Assembly: GCF_958979055.1 (NCBI RefSeq)
Contig: NC_084890.1
Location: 26,854,116 to 26,918,115, forward strand
Direction of reading: 5' to 3'
DNA: 64,000 bases
Origin: Alnus glutinosa
Lineage: Eukaryota > Streptophyta > Magnoliopsida > Fagales > Betulaceae
Shown: positions 23,951-34,760 of the stretch, one piece after another
How positions within the stretch are numbered: the first letter of the stretch is position 1
Layout: each line of letters starts with the position of its first letter
Made by a program: the position numbers and the translations under genes
The notes under the pieces: model-generated
Databases searched by the model: none
Told to the model about the DNA's origin: nothing
Seen by the model: only the letters and a program-made list of their open reading frames with translations

Positions 23951-26900
23951 TGTAAAGACCAAGAAATTAAATAGGGAGGTTAGCAATTAATAAATCGTAT
24001 TTATTAAATGGGATGGACTAATATTAGATTTTTAAGTGATATTTATATTATTGAGATAAAATAAGTTTTAGGTGAAATAATAGAATTACAATAATAATAA
24101 TAACGGGCCTTAATGGAATAAATAATTAATTAAATGAGTAGACAATGATTAAATTAAATGTGGTGCTAGATAATAATTGTTAAAAGATAAGATTAATAGA
24201 TTTGGGGGTCTTACTGTAATTTATGGTAGTTGGGGTTTAAAATAAAATGAGAATCCCCATGCCACGTGTCAAAGCCCGGTTTGCTAAGGAGAAGATAGCC
24301 TTATCTTCTCCCAACCACTCACACACGCACACGTGGCACTCATTCTCTCCCCCTTTCTCTTTCTTCTCTTCTCTTTTCTTTTCCTCTCTCTCCCTCACAC
24401 ACCTCTTCTCTCCCCCTCTCTGCCCGACGCCTCTCTCCTTCTTCCTTTTCTTTTTCTTCTCCTTTCTTTCTCTCCCTCTCCTCTCCGTCACTCATGCACG
24501 CACAACACCCAGCCCGACCCCCTCTCCCTTATTCTCGTTTCCTTTTCTTTCTTCCCCGCACACATAGCCCACCCGAACCCTCTCTATCTCTCCCTCTCCT
24601 ACTGTCTAACTCACGCACACACACACGCCCATAACACAGTGAGCCCGTGAGAGACGGCTGAGCAACCCGGCATGAGGGAGGACTCGAGTGGTTCGATTTT
24701 TGGAGCTATGGTGGTCGGACCACCGTCGAGTCATGGAGGCAGCAACTAGGGCGTGGATTCCGGTTCTTCCTTCTTGCCTTTGATTTTTACTTCTATTTCC
24801 TTTGATTTTTGGTAGAACATGATGGGTTCTCTTTGGGTTGGATTTAGGCCAAAATTTTAAGGCTTTTTAGTGCGATTTTTGGGGGTGGGCTGGATGATGT
24901 TTTCCCCCTTATATGGTTTTGGTTTTGGTAGCCTACAGTTGTTGTAGATTTGTTGATAGCTCTATATAGCCGTGTGATTTGAGGGTTATCTCTTTTGTAT
25001 GGACTAGTTGTGAGATTTAGTGGTTGAGGTTGAACTATGGCCGATTATGACTTGAATTATAAGTGATTGATTTTGATAAATTTCCATTGAGCAATTCATG
25101 GAATTTTTGGGTCATTAATTGTTGGGTGTTTATTACTCTTTGATGATGTTTTCTTGAGCCTTGTTGATGAAGTTTGAGTTTTGATGGGTTGTGTCTTGAG
25201 GTTGGATTTGTGAATTGTTTAATCCAAATGAATGGCTAGATTGGTTGTTAAAGCATACCGAATAAGGGTTGGATTTGAGGCTTTTGTTATGTTGGATTGA
25301 TATTGAAATTGGATCATTGTAGGATTGGTTTCCATAGAGCTTATTTGTGCCAAATGTTGAATTTTGGGCATATGTGTATGAGTTGTGACTTAAGTTGGAT
25401 TCCTTACTTGTATGGATATGTTGATTATGCATTAGTAATGGGTTTTGCTGAAATTCAAATATAGTTTTGGGATTTTTAATTGATGATTATGTTAGCTTAT
25501 AATTAATGCTTTATTGTATGTTGTTGATGTCGGATTGGAAATTGATTTTGAGGAGTGTTCTTGGTTAAACCCAAATCTGGTTTGGATTGGTAGTTTAATG
25601 AGGGATACTTAATGATTATTTGTTAGGAATTTGGTAGATAGTTGTGGTTTGTGATTGATAGAATTTTGATGGTTTGATGTGAAGGAAAATCTTGCACAAT
25701 TGATGTTGTATTTTAGGGCTTAATTTGATGATTAATAGTTTGAGTTTTTAAGGAATGTATGGGCTGATTTTGATGGGTGTTTTAATGGATTCAAGTCTGG
25801 ATTTTTGGATTGATAATTTGATGATGTTCGTTATGATTAACTGTTAAGGAATAAGGTTAATGCTTATGATGGATTGTTAGAGAAGTCATGAGGAAGAATT
25901 AGTGTATAAAGAGTGTATTAAGACAACATGACAAGTGAGTAAGAGAATGAGCAAATACAGTAAATGGTGGTTAATGATGATAGTTGTTATGATATTTTGG
26001 GTAAAGATATGAAGTTATTCCCACTTGAGCGAGAGATTGGTCTTGATATGTAAATAAGGATTTTGGCTATGTGTTGGATAAACTTGAATCGATTAAAGTT
26101 AGGTTCTTTCACATGTTTTATTGGAGTTTAAAGAGAAGGAATGATCAATTTGTGTTTAAGTCCCCACCTTGGTACTAAGTGAGAAATAAGATCAAGAATA
26201 AATTGTTGAAGAGAATAGTTGAAAATGAAATGTCATGGGATTTATAGTTTAATCCAATTCGGTCCATATCCTATTAAATTAATTAAGCTCTATAACCTAA
26301 GCTACTTGAATATTTAGAAACTAGTAAGAGTAAAAGTATTAAATGGGGTGGTTAAAATGAGAATGTCGTAGAATCATGAATAGCTTAAAATAACTTTAAC
26401 ACAACAAATATAAGTTAGTAATAATAATAATAGTAGGTGAACAAGATAGTAAATATATTTAGGGTTAATAAACAAGATAAAAAGAATCGAGAAACAATAA
26501 TTAACCTAATAATAGCTTAAGGTATCTAGCTAGCGTTAGAAGCGAGTAACACGACGTGTGAGTACGCTGGTAGTTTATGTGTCATAGAGTATAGAGTTCA
26601 ATAACATAGTTTAACATTGCAAATGTTTGCAGGCATACATTCGGATTGGAGACTTCAATGTGTTCTCCAATCTAGAATTCAAGTAACTAGAATACGGGAA
26701 AAATGCTAGAGTCATGAGTCCTATGCAGCCAAGGTAATATTTTACTCACTGAAAAACTATTATTTTTATGTATATTAGAATTGCAAAATATATGTGTTTT
26801 ATAAATCCGAACCAACTGTATGTTGAATACATCTGTTTTGATTGATTTGAGTAGTTTCAATTATGTTCAAATAATATCAATGATGTTATGAAATGATGTA

Positions 26901-26964
26901 TGAATGAAATGTGTTAAATTGATTTAAAGTGTTTGAATGTTTTTACTTATGTAGACTTTTTAAA

Positions 26965-27076
26965 ATTATTCTCTGTTCGTCCCTTTTAGGGGTTCTCTTG
27001 TATACTTCCCGTGTATAAGGGTTGCGCCCCTCTGCGCTTTTTTATAAATTGCAATTAATTATCAAAAAAAAAAAAA
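26965..27076 (+). mobile_element. Extremely 5'-truncated LINE, 3' tail only
   Basis: The sequence with CTCTTGTATACTTCCCGTGTA, GGGTTGCGCCCCT and a terminal ATTATC plus A-run (27062-27076) matches the 3' end common to plant LINEs, as I recall it. It lies nested in the LTR-type insertion. Confidence 0.55.
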
Positions 27077-27493
27077 TTGAGCTGCGGTTGGGATTTAAAT
27101 TATGCAAAGTAGAATGATTAAATTACATGTTGATTGGTTTTTCGTATTTGAAGAAAGCATGACTTGCAAAAAATAAAAGTATAGAGTTTGAATTGTAAAA
27201 CATAAAGCATAAGCATAAGAACGAAAGGGAGGGTAAGCCTCATAAGAATGAAAGGAAGGGTAAGCCTCACAAGGAATGAAAAGACAATCATGAGCATGCA
27301 TATCATTGTTTAAATTGTGTAATGTTGATATAGAATATTGTAGTTTTTATGCTAAATGTATTTGTATGCCTAAGAGTTTTACTGAAAAAGAACTTATGTA
27401 TACTTCTATCGTCTAGTTGTATGATTTAAGAACATTGAACTTTGAGGTGCAAGGGTATTGTCATTGTTCGGTATGAGTAATACAGTGTCCTGG

Positions 27494-27840
27494 GAGTAGG
27501 TAGATGAATCATTGTGGTACATCAGTAAGAAGTGCTTGGATATCAGAGTTTTACTCTAGTAACCGCATGGACAACTATGTACCATAGACATAAAGTTGTA
27601 ATGCCCTAGGATTCGGTGTTAACAATATTCGGAAAATGATAGTAAGCTTGTACTAAAGAGCGAGATGGCATGTTTTAAGCTTGGTGTACTTGGTTGTGAT
27701 ACCAGTGTGACTTGAGAGTAGGTAGATGGATTGTCGTGGTACATTAATAAGAAGTGTTTGGATATTAGAGTTTTACTCTAGTAACCGCATGGACAACTAT
27801 GTGCCATAGACATGAAGTTGTAATGCCCTGAGGCACGGTG
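27494..27840. repeat. Two-copy tandem repeat, period about 222 bases
   Basis: GAGTAGGTAGATG, then GTGGTACAT, and CTCTAGTAACCGCATGGACA with CATAGACAT.AAGTTGTAATG occur at about 27494 and 27716. They are internal to the 4.7 kb insertion. Confidence 0.8.
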
Positions 27841-28668
27841 ATATCACAGTTGATAACGTTAGATCTTTGTGCATTTAAGCTACCAACATAAAAGTATTAT
27901 TGTAGATGGGTGTATACGTAGTTGCTTCCAAGCCATTGAAACTTCTACGTATGGGTCCAATTAAAGTGTATGCTTTAAATGTTTTCTGATAGTCGGTGTT
28001 CGCTATATCAGCTATGGGGTTTTCAAACAAAATTTTATAAATTGGTAGCTGTTATAGTGTTCGCGAGACTAAAAAGAAAAGTTGGTTCATTGCGAAAACT
28101 CAGTTAGTTTAATATCACTGAGGTCTCGGTATTATGTACTGAGGCGGTGAACTCATTATTTCACCTATACAGATGTGGCAAACCCCCACAATCGTATGGA
28201 TGATGTCCCTTTGACTGCAGGTACTCGGGTCGTAGTTGATGGGGTCGTAGACGTGCATTTGGGATATTATGACCGAAGCTCGCCGCGATGGTCGTAATTG
28301 CGGGACCATGGGCGTCCTCAGTTTTATAGGTTTTGTTATGGCTTATGACGCCTGTGTCACTCCTTATTGTATAAAGTCATTTCTATTATATATTTATATT
28401 GAGAAAAGACTTAAACACATAGATGTTAAATGGCTCTTGTTGTTATTAATTTATGATAGATGTTTAAGATGTGATTTCCGCTATTAGGTTTATGTTTTCC
28501 GCTACATAGTAGTTAGATGTTGTACTCTGATTTACTAGGTACATATATTGGGGTATGTACCATATGTTGGCTTTGCGACACATCGTCGTGCCACTGTGAG
28601 GATCTATTTGTATTTTAAGAGATTAATGTTTATGAAATGTTTTGTAAAAAAAAAAATGGGTCGTCACA

Positions 28669-29273
28669 TTAACCGGTAATATACCTCCTACCAAAACTAA
28701 CTTGTTGATGTTAACTGTGTTTGCCATTGAGAGCAACTACATTAATGGAAACATTTCGAGAGATTTATATTGGCTTCCAAATTTGAAATTTTTTTCATGT
28801 GATTCAAACTATCTCACAGAAGCAATCCCCCAAGACATTTTCAACATTTCCTTTCTACAAGAAATCACCTTGGCAAATAATTCCCTATATGGCAATCTTC
28901 CATCAGATTCTGGATTTTCCTGCCCCGGTCTTGAAAATCTACTTTTTGCTCACAACAAATTTAGTGGTCCCATTTCATCGTATCTTTCAAATTGTTCCAA
29001 CCTCATCATAGTAGATTTTGCTTGAAACATACTCTCTGGGCCAATACCAAAAAGCCTTGGAGACTTAAATTACTTTCGAACACTTTATATTGATTCGAAT
29101 TAGCTAACAACAGAGCTTGGAGATTAAGAGCTTAATTTCCTTTCATCTTTCTCTAATTGTAGAGTTTTGGAACGTCTGGCCACATCCTACAATCCCTTGG
29201 ATATTACTCTTCCGGATTCTATTGGAAACTTTTCAACCACCATTCACTCCATAATTTTATTTGGAAGTAAAAT
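28669..29273 (+). pseudogene. LRR receptor kinase pseudogene, second LRR part
   Basis: Continues exactly where the piece ending at 23950 stopped: LTGNIPPT, FAIESNYINGNI, AIPQDIFNISFLQEI and CPGLENLLFAHNKFSG align in order with the intact kinase at 17875-18190. Stops occur at 29023-29025 (TGA) and again near 29102 and 29126. It ends within an LRR at 29273, where a TRIM-related inverted sequence begins. The rest of the LRRs, the membrane helix and the kinase are missing. Confidence 0.88.
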
Positions 29274-29655
29274 TGTAAGGACCCAGGGAAAAGCGCTAGT
29301 CTTTTTAGGGTGATAGCGCAGATGTGGCTAGAGCTTTTCCTTGTGTCCTTACAAATGGTATTAAAGCCACCTAATAACGCCAGGCCATGTGGTACTTGAG
29401 CCCTGCATGACGTGGTTCTAACGAGGACATCGGGAGTTTAAGAGAGGAGGTTTATAACACCTCGGTCTCATATTGGAAAGATGAGTAGCCCATATTGAGT
29501 ATGTGGTTTACAAAGATAGTTATGAGTGATAAGTCTCACATTGCCTAGTTATTATGTAAAACTGAGCTTTATAAGGAATTCTAAAGAAATCCAAATTGAC
29601 TAGTCCTTTTGGGGTAATAGCAAATTTGGCTAGCGCTTTTCCCTGGGTCCTTACA
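29274..29655 (+). mobile_element. TRIM element, partial left LTR plus complete right LTR (family A)
   Basis: The right LTR is 29453-29655, about 203 bases, from TATAACACC to GTCCTTACA. It is preceded by an internal domain of about 99 bases starting with a tRNA-Met type primer site, TGGTAT.AAAGCC, at 29356. The left LTR (29274-29353) keeps only its last 60 bases and is fronted by TGTAAGGACCC plus AGGGAAAAGCGCTAG, the inverse of the LTR's own end, giving a fold-back. No target duplication found. Confidence 0.65.
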
Positions 29656-30372
29656 ACTATAATTTTGATCGGTACCGCATAGGGTAGCATGGCAAGCACA
29701 CCGAAGAACAATTACGAGAAAGTGTGTGTGCTACCGGTCGGGTGACCTTCACCTATGGAAGTTTCCAACCCGGTAGCTCTTCTTTGTGACGACAGGATGA
29801 GCTTATAAGTCCTTCGGGACAAGGCCAACGTGCACCACTCACAGTTAACAGCAGAGTCAAGTCTAAAGGGGAAACTATTGTTTTTAAAAAGGAAAGAATC
29901 AAAAGAATTTACTTATTCATTTATAAATTTCTTACTATTCTTGCTTTAATTGTTAGTTATGTTACTTTCCATAAATTATCATTGTGCATGACTAAGATTA
30001 TGGTATGAAAATTTTATAGTATGTTTTATTTCCTCTAGTGTTGTGTTACTTAGTGAGTTGTTAAACTCACCCATTTCCCTTGTAAACCTTTCAGATGGCC
30101 AAATTCTTTAGTGGATTGTCGAGACCTCCCTAGAGCGATAGAGCATGGACCGGACCGACCTTTTTTTGTATGTTGTATAGTGTCAACACTTTTGATTCCC
30201 TAGCTTATTTTATTATGTAATAATTTAAGAATTGCATAAATATATTTACGAAGTCAATTCTCCTATTAGTGTTGTCTCTTGAAAATTTATATGAATATAT
30301 TTATTATCTTTTATTATGAATAGCTCAAGTTTACATTCCCCTTATATCCCAAAACGAGGGCGTGAAAGTAAT
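29656..30372. other. Fragment of another LTR, no gene
   Basis: Non-coding. It contains GTGACCTTCACCTATG and a promoter-distal LTR-like 3' end that runs into the primer-site-like ATGGTATTAGAGC of the next TRIM unit. Probably a gypsy LTR piece. Confidence 0.35.
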
Positions 30373-30979
30373 GGTATTAGAGCTACCTAATAGCGCCTAG
30401 CCATGTGGTACTGGAGCACTGGATGACGTGGCTCTAACAAGGACTTTAGGAGTTTAAGAGGAGGAGTTTATAACATCCCGGTCCCATATTAGGAAGATGA
30501 GTAGCCAATATAGAGTGGGTGGCTTATAAAGATAGTTATGAGTGCTAAGTTCCACATTGCCTTGTTATTATGTGAAACTGTGCTTTATAAGGAGCTCTAG
30601 GGAAACTCAAATTGACTAGTCTTTTTGGGATAATAGCACAAATCTGGCTAGCGCTTTTCTTTGTGTCCTTACAAATGGTATCAGAGTCACTTAGTAACAC
30701 TATGCCATGTGATACTGGAGCGTTGCATGACGTGGCTATGACAAGGACGTTAGGAGTTTAAGAGTGGGAGTTTGTAACACCCTGGTTTCATATTGAGAAG
30801 ATGAGTAGCCCACATAGAGTAGGTGGTTTATAAATATAATTATGAGTGCTAAGGTCCCACATTGCATAGTTATTAGATGAATCTGGACTTTATAAAGAAT
30901 TTTAAGGAAACTTCAAATCGACTAGTCATTTTGGGGTGATTGCGCAGATGTAGCTAGCACTTTTCCCTGGGTCCTTACA
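30373..30979 (+). mobile_element. TRIM (miniature LTR retrotransposon, family A), complete unit with an extra internal domain in tandem
   Basis: LTR 30469-30673 (205 bases), primer site TGGTATCAGAG at 30676, an internal domain of about 99 bases ending in AAGAGTGGGAG, and LTR 30773-30979 (207 bases) from TGTAACACC to CCTTACA. A further internal domain (30373-30468) precedes the first LTR, so LTRs and internal domains alternate as in a tandem array formed by recombination. There is no coding capacity; movement would need proteins from a full-length relative. Confidence 0.75.
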
Positions 30980-33600
30980 ACTAATGCAACTAGGAGACCT
31001 TATTATGGAAAATCAGAGGCGACATTTGAACGGTACCAACCAGCCGTTTGAACGAATATAGGGTTAATCGGCTTCTTCATGGCGACATCTGAACCACCCA
31101 ACAAACACCCTTTCGAATGGTCAACTTTGGAAGTTCTTCAATCAACGAGTTTTCGAACTGGACTCCAAACGTTACTTTGAATCGATGTCTCTATTTCTCC
31201 CGTGATGCTACCCTTCTGAACCCCTCAGTGAATGGCATACCGAATGGAGGTCTCGAATTTTTCAATGAGGCATACCGTCTGAACCATACATTGAACGTAG
31301 CAGCATACAAACCTTTTTTGGTCTTTCAGTGATGCATCTCGTTTGGATCTGCCACCAAACGTTGTAGGGAATAGACCCCTCGAATTCGACTATGAAAGTC
31401 ACATGTCTGAACGGCACTCCAAACGGCCCAGCGAACCACCAATTCTATAAATTTGTTTTGTCCACACGGTCTAAGCCAGTCCGAATGGTTCTAGCAAAGT
31501 AAAGCCAAAATACACCCAATATTACAAGTTAAGTTTATTCCAACATTCAGCCTACTTGGTTATTCAAGTAGCTAATCTAAAACCCAACAAATTATGTTTT
31601 AATTTAAACATCTATGAGTTAGCTCATGTTTGTTATAACACGTCAGCACAGTTCATAAGACCTAATTAAATTTGGTTCTCTTAAATATAAGAAACATATA
31701 TGATCTATTATATGATGTCTGTTGAAGAGTAGGTTTTGATCCTTGATCCAATGATTGACATTATAGTTTTATTTATTTATTTTTGACAGTGACATAATAG
31801 TTAATTTAAAGGAATCTAACAAATTGCTCAGGAAAAAAAAAAAAAGAGGGGGGAGGGGGGGAATCTAACAAATTTAACCCAAGAAACTATTTTTGAAATC
31901 CTATTATATTTCTAAAACTATCACCCTAATCTCAATTAATGCGACTTCCATAACCACTACCCAATTACCTCACAATCTGAACCATCGAGTTTGTCTATTA
32001 AGCATCAAAAGTACATTTTTACTATTTATATAAGGTTCCAAGTTATTGGTAATAATAAAAGTGATGGAATGGGAATAATCCCAAATTATACGTATTATGT
32101 TCAAGTATTGATTAAATGACTAAATTTGTATATATCTGTCGGTTTAAGCTTTTCCGATAAGTGGTGATTTAACATGGTTTCAGAACAAAAGTCTTAAGTT
32201 CGAACCCTGTCACCGTCATTTACCTCGCATTTCAATTAAATATTTTATGTGGTAAACCTCATCTATTAAGGAAGAGTTTGAGCCCAAACGTAACGGAAAG
32301 TGTTATAATATAAATTAAATTATTTAATTCATCACTTTCTATAAACTTAAACTTTTAGGATAAGTAGTAATTTAACATGGTATCAGAACCGAAGGTCCTA
32401 AATTCGAACATTGTCTTAGTCATTAACTCTATTTCAATTAAATATTCGACTTTGTTAATATTTGTTTGGAGGGCTTTTTATTTTTTTATTTTTTTTAAGT
32501 GTTATGATAAGACATAAACGTGAAAACAATTTTGATTATTTCGTGGGTGTTATATGTTTTAAGTTATTTGTTAATTTTTTTTAAAAAAAAAAAACAAAAC
32601 AAAAAATAAAAGTAAGGTAGAATAATATAAAATAAAAATATGATTTCTAACTTTAATTTAATATTTAATATACTTTACCTTACCAACTACGGCCGGAACC
32701 ACATTATTGTTAAACAAACAGGATCAATGACTATGAACACACATGTGAGAGCATATAACTATACACTTAAAAGAATTTTCTTATTTACTTTAAAAGTACT
32801 TAGCACTAATTAATACATCCACTAGTAGAGGTTTTCTTTTGGTGGAATAGATTAAACTTGCATTATTAGTTTGTTGCCAACGAAATAAAATAATTCAACT
32901 TGTATTGGCCCATGAAAGTTATACATTATGGATATAAAACTAAAACAGTCCTCGTACACGACAAAATCAATAATCAAAAGAATTTGAAACTGGTACGTGG
33001 CAAGCATCTAGTGGTGAAGCCACATGAGGCTTGTATAGGTCTTGGACCCTACAAATTATTTAACAAAATTTAATAGATAAGGAAGATTTTGACACTTATT
33101 TATGGACTTTTATAGATATATTTTTTGTGATACACATATTCTGTGATAAATTATTTATTAATTTTTGTTTTAAATTGTGTTTATCATATTTTTAGTTCGG
33201 CAACCACAACAATTTTTTTTTTTTCTTTTAGCTCCGCCATTTTGAAGCATCCAAGCATCACTATAAAATGGACACTCACTCGAAACGATTCAAAGGCATC
33301 CTCTCTCTTACTCTCTCTGAAACAAGACCAACTTAATCATTAGAGCGCCCCTAATTTTTGGAAGAACTGACAAACTTTAATGACTTTTTTATCTGTTTTC
33401 CAAAAACCCTAGCGGTTTGGAAACTGTTTTAACAAACTCCAATAGTATATCAAAGCACCTTCAAAAATCAACTTGCTGAATTAAAAAGTGGAAGAAAACG
33501 TAAAGAGAAGAATTTGATTGGTGGAGAGTTTTCTCGTGCTGGCTCTATGGGGCTGCTTGCATAGATGTCCAATGGCATTGAGATAAGAGGGAGTGACATA
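30980..33600. repeat. Duplicated segment, copy A (partner 44531-47817)
   Basis: From GCAACTAGGAGACC to the GAGTGACATA stretch at 33600, this segment matches 44531-47817 in the same orientation and order, with small gaps. It starts inside an antisense LTR-like block (30980-31600, TTTCGAA/CGTTTGAACG motifs) and includes a family B TRIM (32098-32377), a CACATGTGAGAGC stretch, and a TATAAAATGG followed by a CT-rich leader (33261-33320). Copy A lacks the upstream part of the LTR that copy B has, and lacks the LINE. Confidence 0.88.
32098..32377 (+). mobile_element. Family B TRIM with 77-base LTRs
   Basis: The LTRs 32098-32174 and 32301-32377 both begin TGTT.AA.TAT and end AATTTAACA or GATTTAACA. 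The primer site TGGTTTCAGAAC follows the first, and TGGTATCAGAACC the second; the latter starts another internal domain, so the unit is tandemly extended to about 32460. A purine stretch precedes the second LTR. Relatives are at about 45666-45900 and 52521-52796. Confidence 0.7.
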
Positions 33601-34570
33601 TAATTTGGTCCAACGGTTATCGGTTTGTACTTGGTTATCTGGACCGGATACTGAAACATTAAAAAATTGTTTTTGGACCTATTTTTTGGGCTTTTTGGAC
33701 AATTACACCAACCGGTAACTGCCGGGTTGGTGTAGTTTAAAAAATTAATTTGGTTCATGCGAAGCTAAACGTAGATTTTTTTTTTTTTTCTTTCTCATAA
33801 CCATTGTTTCCAGATTATCATGGAAAATGTACAGTTACAAGAGATTCATATATTTTCACTTTCTCTTGATAGAATGAATATTATCCTGTAGCCTACCAGG
33901 CAAAGGTAGTAATGAAAATCATCTAGAATATTGCTATTACTGCAAGAGTTCTTTAGGGGCAAGAATGATCCAAAAGTGAATCTTCAAATCAAAAGGATTC
34001 TGATCTTAGAACCATGCAGCTTTCTCAATTGCATCAATGCACTCCAGTACAGTTGCCTTCTTTGACATGGCTGTCATTAGGTCTTCATGAATCACCTTGT
34101 TGTTTTTTAAGAGGGATCCAGCAAACAAAACCTGCAGTGCTTTCCCCAGCATCAGCGTTCAATTATCAAAAATACATCATGATTGACTATATATTTGATT
34201 CCTAATAATAACCATCTAAGATTTCAGTGAAACTGGATAAAACTCATGTTAGGAACTTACAGCCCATCTAGTAAGATTCTGTTGCTGTTCTTTGCTAAGC
34301 TGTGGCTTGCTTCTATTAATTAATCTCTATAGAGAATCAAAGAAAATCCAATGTTATGATTATCAAAATCAAGAATATTTGGAAAAAGAAAAGCTTAATC
34401 TTAGGGAAATATTAGTCATAAACCTGAAGGGTGAAAAGATCAGCAGATTGACCAATCACTTTGTAATATTTCAGACCTGCTGCCAGTCCAACCATTGCTA
34501 CTACAGTTTTGCTTCTAAATTGACTTTAACAATTATTTAAATTTTAATATATATTTTTATTATTTTATTT

Positions 34571-34611
<41 letters not shown>

Positions 34612-34760
34612 CGGTTACCAGTCATAATCGGATATATATAATTGCTAAAACCAATAACGACTCTGGTAAAGCCGGTTACCCGTTATTTCTAATCAGATAC
34701 CAAATCGGTTTCTCGATTACTGATTACCGGCCGATTATAACTGGCAAGATTTACACCTCT
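33601..34760. mobile_element. Possible hAT-type element carrying a host gene fragment
   Basis: The right edge ends GATTTACACCTCTA at 34760, the inverse of TAGAGGTGTAAATC, which resembles hAT termini (TAGGGGTGTAAAT). The region between about 33605 and 34760 is bordered on both sides by CCGGTTA/TAACCGG-rich sequence and holds an exon-intron gene fragment on the minus strand. No matching left terminus or 8-base target duplication was found, so the element call is tentative. A TA microsatellite lies at 34574-34610. Confidence 0.35.
34006..34516 (-). pseudogene. Unidentified gene fragment, last three exons with intact splice sites
   Basis: Three minus-strand exons join in one frame: about 34516-34424, 34326-34261 (22 codons) and 34131-34006, ending in a TAA at 34008-34006. 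All donor (GT) and acceptor (AG) sites are present. The peptide contains VAMVGLAAGLKYYKVIGQS, then KPQLSKEQQQNLTRWA, then VLFAGSLLKNNKVIHEDLMT and KKATVLECIDAIEKAAWF. It has good codon structure and a conserved look, but I do not recognise the family. No upstream exons were seen to the right, where TA repeats begin, so it is a 3' fragment. Retained introns mean it was copied as DNA and not through mRNA. Confidence 0.6.

Larger units (their letters stand above)
23951..28668. mobile_element. 4.7 kb LTR-type insertion (large solo LTR or non-autonomous element)
   Basis: The block starts TGTAAAGACC and ends GGTCGTCACA, a TG..CA pair with short inverted ends, and is flanked by the direct repeat TTAAC (23946-23950 and 28669-28673). 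Five-base target duplication with TG..CA ends is the mark of LTR-retrotransposon integration. No gag or pol similarity is visible inside, and I saw no pair of long terminal repeats, so the best reading is a giant solo LTR (chromovirus Tekay/Del LTRs reach several kb) or a LARD-like element. Inside are a CT-rich tract (24330-24620), a LINE tail and a tandem duplication. Orientation is unknown. Confidence 0.72.

Noticed and set aside
24237..24650. Overlapping ORFs rich in Ser, Phe and Leu on both strands
   Set aside because: They come from a CT-rich low-complexity tract inside the 4.7 kb insertion; no domain or codon bias.
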